Shown: positions 56,305 through 64,000 of the stretch, one piece after another
How positions within the stretch are numbered: the stretch's first letter is position 1
How the letters are laid out: the number at the start of each line of letters is the position of its first letter
From: Corynebacterium tuberculostearicum
GTDB lineage: Bacteria; Actinomycetota; Actinomycetes; Mycobacteriales; Mycobacteriaceae
DNA: 64,000 nt
NCBI RefSeq assembly: GCF_016127015.1
Contig: NZ_CP065972.1
Location: forward strand, 558,001 to 622,000
Direction: 5' to 3'
Notes under the pieces: generated by a model
The model's database searches: none
Told to the model about the DNA's origin: nothing
The model's input: the letters and a program-made list of their open reading frames with translations, nothing else
Made by a program: the position numbers and the translations under genes

Positions 56305-57621
56305 GTGCCCACGCCCACGCCTGCTGCCAGCCCGGATCCCCGCAGGAATATTCCCCGCATGGACGAGCTGCTCCAGCTGCCGGAAGTAGAATCCGCGCGC
56401 CAGCGCCTAGCCGAGCACGCCATCCGCGCGATTATCCAGGGCGTAGTCACCCAAGCGCGCCGCGGCCAGCTGCCGGTCAGCGATATACCCGCAGAAATTG
56501 CGCAGCGCCTGGAACAAAAGACAGCGCATTCCTTGCAGCCGGTCATTAACGCCACCGGCGTCATCATTCATACGAACCTAGGGCGTGCCCCGCTTCCCAG
56601 CGCCGCGGTAGAGGCCCTCCAAGCCGCCGCTTCCTATACCGATGTGGAAATGGACCTGGACTCGGGCAAGCGATCAAAAAATCGCGGGGCCGGCGCCACG
56701 GCCGCGCTGCTCGCGGCCTGCCCCGGTGCAGAAGATGCCTTAGTGGTCAATAACGGCGCCAGCGCCTTGTTGCTTGCCACCGCTGCGCTCGCTCCCGGCA
56801 AAGAGGTCATCATCTCGCGCGGCGAGCTCATTGAGATTGGAGCGGGCTTTCGCCTGCCGGAACTCATCGAGTCCACGACCACGCGCCTTAAAGAAATTGG
56901 GGCGACTAACCGCACACACCTGGCCGATTATGAACGCGCGCTAGGCGATAACACCGGCGCCATCTTGAAGGTGCACCCTTCCAATTTCCGCATCGAGGGC
57001 TTTACCGCCGCAGTCGGGGTAGAGGAACTGCACCGCCTAGCGGTGGAGCACGATACGCGACTCATCGTGGACTTGGGCTCCGGCCTGCTCACCCATGACC
57101 CGGCGCTGCCAGAAGAACCAGATATCCAGGCCCAGCTGCGCGCCGGGGCCGATATCGTCATTGCCTCTGGCGATAAGCTGCTCGGCGGTCCGCAGGCAGG
57201 AATCTTGCTCGGCACCAAGGACGCGATTGCCGCGGTGAAGAAGCACCCGCTGGCGCGTGCGGTGCGCATAGATAAGCTGCGCCTCAACGCGCTGGAGGCG
57301 GCCATTTCGACGCCCTCGAATGCGGTGCAGGATGCCCTCCACCTTGATCCCCAGACCCACCGCGAGCGCACGGAAGCCATCGCACAGGCAGTCGGGGCAG
57401 AAGTGGTACCTCACGATGGCCGCGTGGGCGGTGGCGGGGCGCCCGAGTACCCGCTGCCCGGCTTCGCGGTAAGCCTGCCCGAGCCCTATGCGGACGCGCT
57501 GCGCCGCCAGGACCCGCCCGTAGTAGGCCGCGTGCATCAGGGCCGCTGCTTGGTGGATATTCGCTGCGTTCCTGCCGACCACGACGCCGCGGTTATTTCC
57601 GCTATTAAGGCGGTGGGCTAG
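56305..57621 (+). CDS. selA: L-seryl-tRNA(Sec) selenium transferase
   Basis: 438 aa PLP enzyme converting Ser-tRNA(Sec) to Sec-tRNA(Sec) with selenophosphate. The PLP lysine is Lys291 in IASGDKLLGGPQAG. Other signatures: VINATGVIIHTNLGRAPLP, GAGATAALLAACPGAEDALVVNNGASALLL and ISRGELIEIGAGFRLPE. GTG 56305 has AGGAGG (56290-56295) upstream; earlier in-frame codons fall inside tRNA-Sec. Co-transcribed with tRNA-Sec (26 bp gap) and selB. Confidence 0.96.
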   Translation: MPTPTPAASPDPRRNIPRMDELLQLPEVESARQRLAEHAIRAIIQGVVTQARRGQLPVSDIPAEIAQRLEQKTAHSLQPVINATGVIIHTNLGRAPLPSAAVEALQAAASYTDVEMDLDSGKRSKNRGAGATAALLAACPGAEDALVVNNGASALLLATAALAPGKEVIISRGELIEIGAGFRLPELIESTTTRLKEIGATNRTHLADYERALGDNTGAILKVHPSNFRIEGFTAAVGVEELHRLAVEHDTRLIVDLGSGLLTHDPALPEEPDIQAQLRAGADIVIASGDKLLGGPQAGILLGTKDAIAAVKKHPLARAVRIDKLRLNALEAAISTPSNAVQDALHLDPQTHRERTEAIAQAVGAEVVPHDGRVGGGGAPEYPLPGFAVSLPEPYADALRRQDPPVVGRVHQGRCLVDIRCVPADHDAAVISAIKAVG

Positions 57622-59394
57622 GTGTACGTCGTCGCTACTGCCGGTCATGTGGACCACGGCAAGTCCACCCTGGTGCGGGCTCTTACGGAGATGGACCCGG
57701 ACCGGTGGGAGGAAGAAAAGCGCCGCGGCCTTACCATTGATCTGGGGTTTGCCTGGACCACGCTGCCTTCTGGCGCGGATGTGGCTTTCGTAGATGTGCC
57801 CGGCCATGAAAAATTCCTAGGCAATATGCTCGCTGGCGTGGGCCCGGCCCCGGTCGTCCTCTTTGTTGTGGCGGCCGATGAGGGCTGGCAGGCCCAGTCC
57901 ACCGACCACCGCGATGCTCTGCGCGCGCTGGGAGTAGAGCACGGCATTATTGCGCTAACTCGCAGCGACCGCGCCACCGTGGACCGCACCGCAGAAATCC
58001 GAACGCAGCTGGCCGGCACCCCGCTTGCCGACGCCCCCATTATCCCCGTATCCGCCCCTACCGGCGACGGCATTGCGGCGCTGCGGCGGGCGCTCGATGA
58101 GGTCCTTGCCACTGTGCCCGCTCCCGATGCGCAGGCACCCGTGCGCCTGTGGGTGGACCGCGCCTTTAGCGTGAAGGGCGCGGGCACCGTGGTTACCGGA
58201 ACGCTTGCCGCGGGCACCCTGCGCGTGGGCGATAGCGTTAAGGTGGCCACGGCTGGTGGGGAAAGGGCCGTGGAGATTCGTGGCCTGCATAGTGAAAATC
58301 GCGCGCAGGATGCACTCGGCCCCGTCACTCGTGCAGCCGTCAACCTGCGTGGGGCGGATGCCGCCGATATCCACCGCGGCGACGTGCTGCTTACCCCGGG
58401 GGCATGGCGCCTGGTGGACCACCTCGATGTCCGCCGCACCTTTGGCGCGGATCTCGATGGGCTGCCCGATAACCTCGTCGTGCACACCGGTACCGCCGGG
58501 GTGGAGGCCCACCTGCGTCCCTTGTCTGCCGATTTCGCGCGCATCAGCCTGGCACACCCGCTGCCGCTGCGGCTCCTTGATCGTTTCGTAGTGCGCAGTC
58601 CTGGCGGCCGGCACGTCATCGCTGGGGTAGAGGCAGTAGATTTGCGACCGCCGGAGCTTAATCGGCGCGGTGCCGCCCGCCGCCGCGCAGAAGAGCTCAG
58701 TGGCCAAGAGTCATTTAGGGATCCTGCCTGCTATCTGCGTCGCGTCGGTTTTGCCCGTGTGGAGGACCTTGATCGCGATGGTTTTGCAACTACAGCGCCG
58801 TCGCAAGGCATTATCGCCTTCCGCGACTGGTGGATTACGGCCTCCCAGGTAACTCGGTGGAAGCACGCGCTTACCGACGCCCTGCATGCCCACACCGCCG
58901 CACATCCCCTAGCGCCGGGAATGCCCCGCAAAGCAGCCATGGACGCCCTTGGCCTGCAAGAAGAAGGCTTGCTGGGCCTAGCCATCGCCGCTGCGAAGGC
59001 GGAAAGCAGTGAGGGAGTGTTGCGCCTTCCCGGGCAGCGGGCGGACCTTGGCCCGGCGGAGCGCGGGGTCGCTGCCATCGAGGAAAGGCTTAAGGTAGAA
59101 CCCTTTGCGGCCCCCGAAGTAGATGACCTAACGGAGCTGGGCCTGGGCCCAAAGGAACTTGCCGCCGCCGAGCGCGCCGGGCGCCTCCTGCGCCTCAAGC
59201 AGGGAATCGTGCTCTTGCCCTCGGCACCGGAGGAAGCGCGCCGGCGCCTTAGCGAACTGGAGCAGCCCTTTACGCTTTCGGCAGCCCGTAAAGCGCTGGG
59301 CACCACGCGACGGGTAGCCATCCCGCTGCTGGAATACCTCGACGCCCAGCGGATTACTCGCCGCGGCGACGGGGGCCAACGCACATTGCGCTAG
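57622..59394 (+). CDS. selB: Selenocysteine-specific elongation factor
   Basis: 590 aa. N-terminal EF-Tu-like GTPase: AGHVDHGKSTLVRAL (G1), RRGLTIDLGFAW (G2), DVPGHEKFLGNMLAG (G3) and TRSD at G4. After the beta-barrel domains the C-terminal ~220 residues are winged-helix modules that bind the SECIS loop. GTG start directly follows the selA stop (TAGGTG). Brings Sec-tRNA to the ribosome at the fdhA UGA. Confidence 0.96.
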   Translation: MYVVATAGHVDHGKSTLVRALTEMDPDRWEEEKRRGLTIDLGFAWTTLPSGADVAFVDVPGHEKFLGNMLAGVGPAPVVLFVVAADEGWQAQSTDHRDALRALGVEHGIIALTRSDRATVDRTAEIRTQLAGTPLADAPIIPVSAPTGDGIAALRRALDEVLATVPAPDAQAPVRLWVDRAFSVKGAGTVVTGTLAAGTLRVGDSVKVATAGGERAVEIRGLHSENRAQDALGPVTRAAVNLRGADAADIHRGDVLLTPGAWRLVDHLDVRRTFGADLDGLPDNLVVHTGTAGVEAHLRPLSADFARISLAHPLPLRLLDRFVVRSPGGRHVIAGVEAVDLRPPELNRRGAARRRAEELSGQESFRDPACYLRRVGFARVEDLDRDGFATTAPSQGIIAFRDWWITASQVTRWKHALTDALHAHTAAHPLAPGMPRKAAMDALGLQEEGLLGLAIAAAKAESSEGVLRLPGQRADLGPAERGVAAIEERLKVEPFAAPEVDDLTELGLGPKELAAAERAGRLLRLKQGIVLLPSAPEEARRRLSELEQPFTLSAARKALGTTRRVAIPLLEYLDAQRITRRGDGGQRTLR

Positions 59395-59421
59395 CGTGGC
59401 CTCTGTGGTTGAGCATCGCAC

Positions 59422-60507
59422 CTATTTGCGGTGATTGCCCCCGCGGTGGTGGGACGTGTCGCGCGCTACGCGCCGGGCCCGCACGCGCGCGGATTCGGAG
59501 GAAAAGCGGCCCGGTTCTTCGGCTACCGGGAGCGCACGCCAGCTGAAACTCTGCTCTCCTGGGATCGAGGAGACCAACTCCGCCAGCTTGGCGCTGGCCT
59601 GCGGTTGATGTGCTTGCTCATTGTGCTGCTGAGCTGGCGCATCTGGCTTAGCGGGTGCAGGCGGCTGGGCCTGTGGCCCTTTCGGGCGGCGCGAACCGGT
59701 GGGCAGCGCCGTCACGGCGGCCTCGCAGGAGAGCGTGTGCTCCCAGACCTCGGTCTGAGCCGGCGTGGTTGCGCGCGCAGCGGCGGGAATCGCAGGTTGT
59801 GGCGCGGGCACGCGCAGCGGTGGAACAGCTGGGGAGAAGAGTTCTGCGGTGGTGGCCTCATCGGCGGGGAGATCGACGGCAAGCATGCCGTGGCTCGCGT
59901 AGGCGCGGGCAGAAAGCCCCGCCCCAGAACCGTTTGCCGCAGCGAATGCGGCGCGCAGTCCAGGGAGCGCGGCACTGTCGCTGAGGGGACCGAGAACCGT
60001 ATCGTCGCAGGTCGCCACCGCGGTGCCGGCAAGGTCGTCCAGTGTGACGAAAAATTGCTGCGTGCCCATCTGCTCAAGCTGGGCGGGCGATAGGTCGCCG
60101 GCGGCGGCATCGATCAGCACGCCTCGTCCGCCGGAGAGCAGCGCGGTTCCTTGCGGTTGGTCATTGACCGGCACCATCCACGGCCACAGGCCCAGTGACA
60201 CGGCAACCTCGACCTGGCCGTCAACTACCTCCACGGTGGCGATCGTCTGCGGCTGTGCAGAGGAGGCCTTCAATCGCTCCAAGGCGGGATACTCCGCCGC
60301 CTCGACCTCGTCCAGAAACCCTAAGAAGCCGAAGTCCGAGCGAACGCGCCAGCCGTTGGTGTAGGTATCGGGTTCTAGGGAGACGTCGACAAGCGCAGCG
60401 TGCTTCGCCACGCCGGGGATACTCAATGCGGTGCCCAGCACTGGGTGATCGAGGACCGCAACATGCTCCACGCCGAAGTAACTAGTCGCGAGCGGGTATA
60501 GCGCCAT
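59422..60507 (-). CDS. Soluble protein of unknown function with Pro-rich tail
   Basis: 361 aa, family not recognised. Residues 1-215 look globular (ALYPLATSYFGVEHVAVLDHP start; WPWMVPVNDQPQGTALLSGGRGVLIDAAAG in the middle). Residues 215-320 are Pro/Ala/Gln-rich, and the end is strongly basic (RARRVARDTSHHRGG). No signal peptide or membrane helix. ATG is preceded by GGGAG. Convergent with selB, 27 bp apart, and divergent from the BCCT carrier. Nothing ties it to selenium except position. Confidence 0.7.
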   Translation of the reverse strand: MALYPLATSYFGVEHVAVLDHPVLGTALSIPGVAKHAALVDVSLEPDTYTNGWRVRSDFGFLGFLDEVEAAEYPALERLKASSAQPQTIATVEVVDGQVEVAVSLGLWPWMVPVNDQPQGTALLSGGRGVLIDAAAGDLSPAQLEQMGTQQFFVTLDDLAGTAVATCDDTVLGPLSDSAALPGLRAAFAAANGSGAGLSARAYASHGMLAVDLPADEATTAELFSPAVPPLRVPAPQPAIPAAARATTPAQTEVWEHTLSCEAAVTALPTGSRRPKGPQAQPPAPAKPDAPAQQHNEQAHQPQASAKLAELVSSIPGEQSFSWRALPVAEEPGRFSSESARVRARRVARDTSHHRGGNHRK

Positions 60508-60634
60508 AGAAAGTCACTCCCAAGGTTAAAGGCCGGTAAACAATGCGTAGCTCATTTTACGCATATGAGGGATAGGGCTGGCGCCAGCTTTATATCCTGC
60601 GAGTTTCTATTAATGTGTAGACAGCTCTCTTAAA

Positions 60635-62638
60635 GTGAAACCCGGAAAACAAAATAGGAGTAGAACCATCTCTTCTTCACCGTCTTCCTCATCCCGTCCT
60701 GTGCGTGGGGTGAATAATTCGGAGGAAAGCAAAAAGCGCACCCGCAACGCCAAGCGCATCTTAAAGGACATTATGTACCCGCATAATATCCACCCCGCGC
60801 TGGTGCCGGGCGTTTCCATTGAAGACCAGAAGGTCAAGTATGGAGTAGACAAGCCGATCCTCTTTGTGGTCGGCGGACTGGTCGTCGCCTTCGTAATCTG
60901 GGGTGTGATTGCGCCCGAGCAGGTCTTCGATGCTTCTTCGGCAGCGCTCGATTGGGTGATGCGCAACTTGGGCTGGATCTTTACCGCCCTGGCGACGTTC
61001 CTGATGTTTTTGCTCATCATCTTGGCCTTTTCAAAGTACGGCAAAATCCCTCTCGGACTAGATGGGGAGAAGCCGGAATTTTCCACGGTGAGCTGGGCAG
61101 CGATGCTCTTTGGCGCCGGCATTGGCATCGGCATTATCTTCTTCGGCCCCTTCGAGCCACTGAGCTACTACCTTTCGCCGCGCCCTGGTGCCTATGAGGC
61201 TGCGAGCGATGAAGCGGTGCTGGGCGCCATGGCGCAGGCAGCCATGCACTGGGGCTTTAACGCCTGGGCAATTTACGCCATCGTGGGCCTGTGCGTGGCC
61301 TACGTGTCCTTCCGCCGCGGCCGCGTGCCGCTGATGAGCTCCATCCTGATGCCGCTCTTTGGCAATCGCTCCTCTGATTCCCTGCCCGCGCGCATCATCG
61401 ATGGCCTGGCCATTATTGCCACTCTCTTCGGCACCGCCGCCACGCTGGGCATCGGTGCGCTGCAGATCGGCCGCGGCGTGGAATTGGTTAGCGGCTGGTC
61501 TACCACCGGCAATGCCGCGGCGCTGGTAATCATCGTGGTACTGTCCATCGGAACGATTTTCTCGGCCGTCTCCGGCGTGGCCAAGGGCATTCGGTGGCTC
61601 TCTAATATCAACCTGGTGCTGGCCATGGCGCTGGCCCTGTTCTTTTTCGTTGTGGGACCGACCGCCTTCTTGGCCAATATGCTGCCGGCCGTGGTGATTG
61701 AATATCTTGATGAAATGCCGCAGATGCTCTCTGCCAATATGGGGGAGGGCGAAGACATGGTGGCCTTCCTGTCCTCTTGGACCACCTTCTACTGGGCCTG
61801 GTGGGTATCCTGGTCGCCATTCGTGGGCGTCTTCGTAGCCAAGATTTCGCGCGGGCGAACCATCCGCCAGTTCGTGCTCGGTGTGTTGCTTATTCCCTCG
61901 GCCATCATTGTTGCCGCTTTTACCATCCTGGGCGGTACCACCATTTGGCTGCAGCGCCGCGATGGCGATATCGCCCCAGATGGCACTATTGATTCCATGC
62001 CGGCGGCAGAAGACATCTTTTTCAAGGTCTTGGACCACTTCCCGGGAGCGGAGTGGATGGCGCCCATCGTCATCATCATGCTGGTGGTCTTCTTCATTAC
62101 CACGGCTGACTCCGCATCCATTGTGAACTCGCAGCTCACCCAGCGCGGCAACCCCAAGCCCAACCCGGCAGTAACGGTCTTTTGGGTGGTATGTATGGCT
62201 GGCATTGCCGTGGTCATTTTGCTTGCCGGTGGCCGTAATGCGCTGCAGGGCCTGCAGAACCTTATTACGGTGACGGCTTTGCCTTTCGCGGTCATCATCG
62301 TGCTCATGTGCATCGCGTTGGTGCGCGAGCTGCGCCATGATCCTGCCTCCATCCGTCATTTCTACGAGGACGAAGCGGTCTCTAATGCGATCGTGCGGGG
62401 CGTGCGCGATTATGGCGATAACTTTGCCCTGTCTATCGAGCCGACAGACGGCGACTACGCAACGGGCGCGCACTTTAACTCCACTGCAGCAGAGGTGACC
62501 GATTGGTACGCGCGCACGGACGAAGAGGGCCGCGCCGTGGGCTATGACTACGAGGCAGGCGAGTATGTGGACAACGACCCATCTATCAAGAATGGCGAGT
62601 TCATCTCTCCGGTACCGGAAGATAAGGAAGATAATTAA
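60635..62638 (+). CDS. BCCT-family osmolyte transporter (betaine/ectoine/proline type)
   Basis: About 667 aa if GTG 60635 is used. A long Ser/Arg-rich cytoplasmic N-terminus, 12 helices, and an acidic C-terminal tail of about 90 residues. The BCCT signature is WTTFYWAWWVSWSPFVGVF followed by AKISRGRTIRQF; also MLFGAGIGIGIIFFGPFEPLSYY. C. glutamicum has several such carriers (BetP, EctP, LcoP) for glycine betaine, ectoine and proline. Start is odd: no ribosome-binding site precedes the GTG, while a perfect AGGAG (60656-60660) sits 7 nt before an in-frame ATC at 60668. Confidence 0.9.
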   Translation: MKPGKQNRSRTISSSPSSSSRPVRGVNNSEESKKRTRNAKRILKDIMYPHNIHPALVPGVSIEDQKVKYGVDKPILFVVGGLVVAFVIWGVIAPEQVFDASSAALDWVMRNLGWIFTALATFLMFLLIILAFSKYGKIPLGLDGEKPEFSTVSWAAMLFGAGIGIGIIFFGPFEPLSYYLSPRPGAYEAASDEAVLGAMAQAAMHWGFNAWAIYAIVGLCVAYVSFRRGRVPLMSSILMPLFGNRSSDSLPARIIDGLAIIATLFGTAATLGIGALQIGRGVELVSGWSTTGNAAALVIIVVLSIGTIFSAVSGVAKGIRWLSNINLVLAMALALFFFVVGPTAFLANMLPAVVIEYLDEMPQMLSANMGEGEDMVAFLSSWTTFYWAWWVSWSPFVGVFVAKISRGRTIRQFVLGVLLIPSAIIVAAFTILGGTTIWLQRRDGDIAPDGTIDSMPAAEDIFFKVLDHFPGAEWMAPIVIIMLVVFFITTADSASIVNSQLTQRGNPKPNPAVTVFWVVCMAGIAVVILLAGGRNALQGLQNLITVTALPFAVIIVLMCIALVRELRHDPASIRHFYEDEAVSNAIVRGVRDYGDNFALSIEPTDGDYATGAHFNSTAAEVTDWYARTDEEGRAVGYDYEAGEYVDNDPSIKNGEFISPVPEDKEDN

Positions 62639-62642
62639 TACT

Positions 62643-62657
62643 TGACAATCATTGGCA
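62643..62657. promoter_or_regulatory. Candidate metalloregulator operator before the ZIP gene
   Basis: TGACAATCATTGGCA is a 15-bp near-perfect palindrome (TGACAAT and ATTGGCA, one mismatch) ending 15 bp before the ATG. The layout resembles Fur/Zur-type boxes, and the downstream gene moves metal ions. The regulator is inferred. Confidence 0.45.
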
Positions 62658-62672
62658 GGTAGGGTGCCAGCT

Positions 62673-63470
62673 ATGACTTTTAGTACCTTTGCCTTTGCCT
62701 TCGCCTTGGTGCTGCTGTCGGGCCTATCGACCTCGATTGGCGGCGCTTTGGCGGTGGGAAGGCGCGAGCCGGGGCCGGCTTTTATGGCCGCTGCACTGGG
62801 GCTTTCAGCCGGCGTGATGCTGTATGTCTCCTTTATGGAGATCCTGCCGGAAGGCATTGCGCAGCTTTCCGACGCCCTCGGCGAGGAAACCACCGGCACC
62901 TGGGCCGCCGTCGGGGCGTTCTTTGCTGGCATCGCCGTCATCGCCATCATTGACCGGCTCGTGCCGGAGGAGATTAACCCCCATGAGCCGGCCACCACGG
63001 CCGAAGAAACCCGCCGCAAGAAGCTAATGAAAACCGGCGTATTTACCGCCTGCGCGCTGGGCCTGCACAATTTCCCCGAGGGGTTTGCCACCTTCCTATC
63101 CGGCCTGGAATCTAAGGAAGTTGCGGTGCCGGTGGCGGTGGCCATCGCCATTCACAATATCCCGGAAGGCATTGCGGTGGCTGTTCCGCTGCGCGAGGCC
63201 ACTGGCTCCCGCAAGAAGGCCTTTTGGTGGGCCACCTTGTCTGGCCTGGCCGAGCCGCTCGGCGCGCTCATCGGCTTCGGCCTTCTCTTGCCGGTTATTG
63301 GGCCGGCGACGATGGGCATTAGCTTCGCCGCCATCGCCGGCATTATGGTCTTCATCTCGCTGGATGAGCTATTGCCCACCGCTGAGGAGACCGGCGAGCA
63401 CCATCACGCTATCTACGGCTTGATTGCCGGCATGGCCGTGATGGCGGTTTCGCTGATGCTATTTATGTAA
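62673..63470 (+). CDS. zupT: ZIP-family divalent metal transporter (ZupT-like)
   Basis: 265 aa with eight membrane helices. Both metal-binding helix signatures are present: LGLHNFPEGFATF and IAIHNIPEGIAVAVP. A cytoplasmic loop between helices 3 and 4 contains HEPATTAEETRRKK. ZupT proteins import Zn2+, and also Mn2+ or Fe2+. ATG 62673 is chosen over an upstream in-frame GTG at 62652 that lies in the palindrome. Starts 35 bp after the BCCT gene but with its own candidate operator. Confidence 0.92.
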   Translation: MTFSTFAFAFALVLLSGLSTSIGGALAVGRREPGPAFMAAALGLSAGVMLYVSFMEILPEGIAQLSDALGEETTGTWAAVGAFFAGIAVIAIIDRLVPEEINPHEPATTAEETRRKKLMKTGVFTACALGLHNFPEGFATFLSGLESKEVAVPVAVAIAIHNIPEGIAVAVPLREATGSRKKAFWWATLSGLAEPLGALIGFGLLLPVIGPATMGISFAAIAGIMVFISLDELLPTAEETGEHHHAIYGLIAGMAVMAVSLMLFM

Positions 63471-63497
63471 CCGGCTATGCAGCCGGGCTACGGCGTT

Positions 63498-64000
63498 TTA
63501 AGCCTCCGCCGGCTGGGCGGAGGTGGCCGAGGTCTTGCCAAAGGAGGCCTTGACCGCCATCACGATGGTGGCAACCACTACGCCAAGCACCAGGCCGCAG
63601 ACCATGGACATGCCGGTATCGGCCAGCCACGCCAGGGCGCCATTGGAGATCTTGTCGGTCACGGACGCAATGAACTCGTGGGGCTGATCCATGCCGAATT
63701 CGTGCAGGCCCTTGACTACGATGTGGCCGCCTACCCACAGCATGGCGGCGGTACCGATGACGCCGATGATATCGAGAACGATCGGCATGCCCTTAACCAA
63801 GGCGTTGCCCACCGTGGACTTGCCATTGTGGCGCTTATTAAGGGCCATGCCAATATCGTCCATCTTGACCAAGAGGCCAACGGCGCCGTAGACACCCAGG
63901 GTCAGCAAGATGCCGACGAAAATGAGGGCTGCCAGGCGCATCCAGAATGGCTGGTCGATGACCTCGTTTAAGGAGATAACCATGATCTCAGATGACAAGA
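63498..64000 (-). CDS. DUF808 (YedI-like) membrane protein, N-terminal part outside window
   Basis: 167 codons visible; the frame is open to the window edge, and the family is about 300 aa. Begins SSEIMVISLNEVIDQPFWMRLAAL, a mid-protein segment of DUF808, followed by VLDIIGVIGTAAMLWVGGHI and helices ending in VCGLVLGVVVATIVMAV. Inner-membrane protein of unknown function. Convergent with zupT; a CCGGCT/AGCCGG hairpin without a T run lies between the two stops. Confidence 0.85.
   Translation of the reverse strand, partial: LSSEIMVISLNEVIDQPFWMRLAALIFVGILLTLGVYGAVGLLVKMDDIGMALNKRHNGKSTVGNALVKGMPIVLDIIGVIGTAAMLWVGGHIVVKGLHEFGMDQPHEFIASVTDKISNGALAWLADTGMSMVCGLVLGVVVATIVMAVKASFGKTSATSAQPAEA

Noticed and set aside
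61058..63151. 697-codon open frame antisense to the BCCT and ZIP genes
   Set aside because: Covers two clearly recognised transporters and the intergenic operator; low-complexity His/Gly/Asp composition typical of antisense shadows.
63472..63485. CCGGCT/AGCCGG hairpin between zupT and the DUF808 gene as terminator
   Set aside because: Stem of only six base pairs and no T run on either strand.

Overview
The window is about 60% GC and is chromosomal DNA from a Corynebacterium. The evidence is a mycothiol enzyme (mca), a short-chain Z-prenyl diphosphate synthase, corynebacterial lipoproteins, and gene order shared with mycolic-acid actinobacteria. Two stretches match mycobacterial order: mfd, mazG, an LpqU-like transglycosylase, eno, ftsB, a DUF501 gene, ppx; then greA, a DUF4307 gene, mca, a Z-prenyl synthase, coaA, glyA, phoH2, fumC, glpX, a DUF4245 gene, xseB, xseA, ispH, ychF. 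I cannot name the species from sequence alone.

Regions. 1-15.7 kb: repair and glycolysis backbone (mfd, eno, ftsB, ppx), interrupted by nadA-nadC plus a LysI/ArcD-type antiporter, and by an HNH/DUF222 gene with two paralogous lipoproteins, one frameshifted. A short-variable-arm tRNA with a UAA anticodon follows ppx. 15.7-19 kb: an envelope cassette (DUF3558 lipoprotein, PPE-like Gly/Ala-rich protein) and a small lipoprotein. 19-28.6 kb: greA, mycothiol detoxification, prenyl synthase, coaA, glyA, a DNA-binding-domain-less LysR-type protein, an LGFP lipoprotein, PIN-PhoH and a GNAT. 28.6-31.2 kb: a TetR-controlled DHA2 efflux pump with a decayed gene coupled behind it. 31.2-42.2 kb: fumC, glpX, exonuclease VII, ispH, rmuC, an AI-2E-type protein and ychF. 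42.2-48.4 kb: a DJ-1/PfpI protein, a CDF metal exporter behind a yybP-ykoY-like (Mn2+) riboswitch, a PRC/DUF2382 stress protein, a DAACS symporter, and a secreted nuclease flanked by a family of inverted repeats.

The most distinctive part is 49.0-59.4 kb, a compact selenocysteine island. It holds a three-subunit formate dehydrogenase whose catalytic gene reads through an in-frame TGA (Sec189) with a SECIS-like hairpin directly downstream, a lipoprotein gene coupled to selD, tRNA-Sec(UCA), selA and selB. Everything needed to make and insert selenocysteine sits beside its apparent only client. The window ends with a protein of unknown function, a BCCT osmolyte carrier with an odd start region, a ZIP metal transporter preceded by a metalloregulator-like palindrome, and a partial DUF808 gene.

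No insertion sequence, prophage, CRISPR array or origin of replication was seen. Every functional assignment comes from reading motifs and gene order; no database search was possible.
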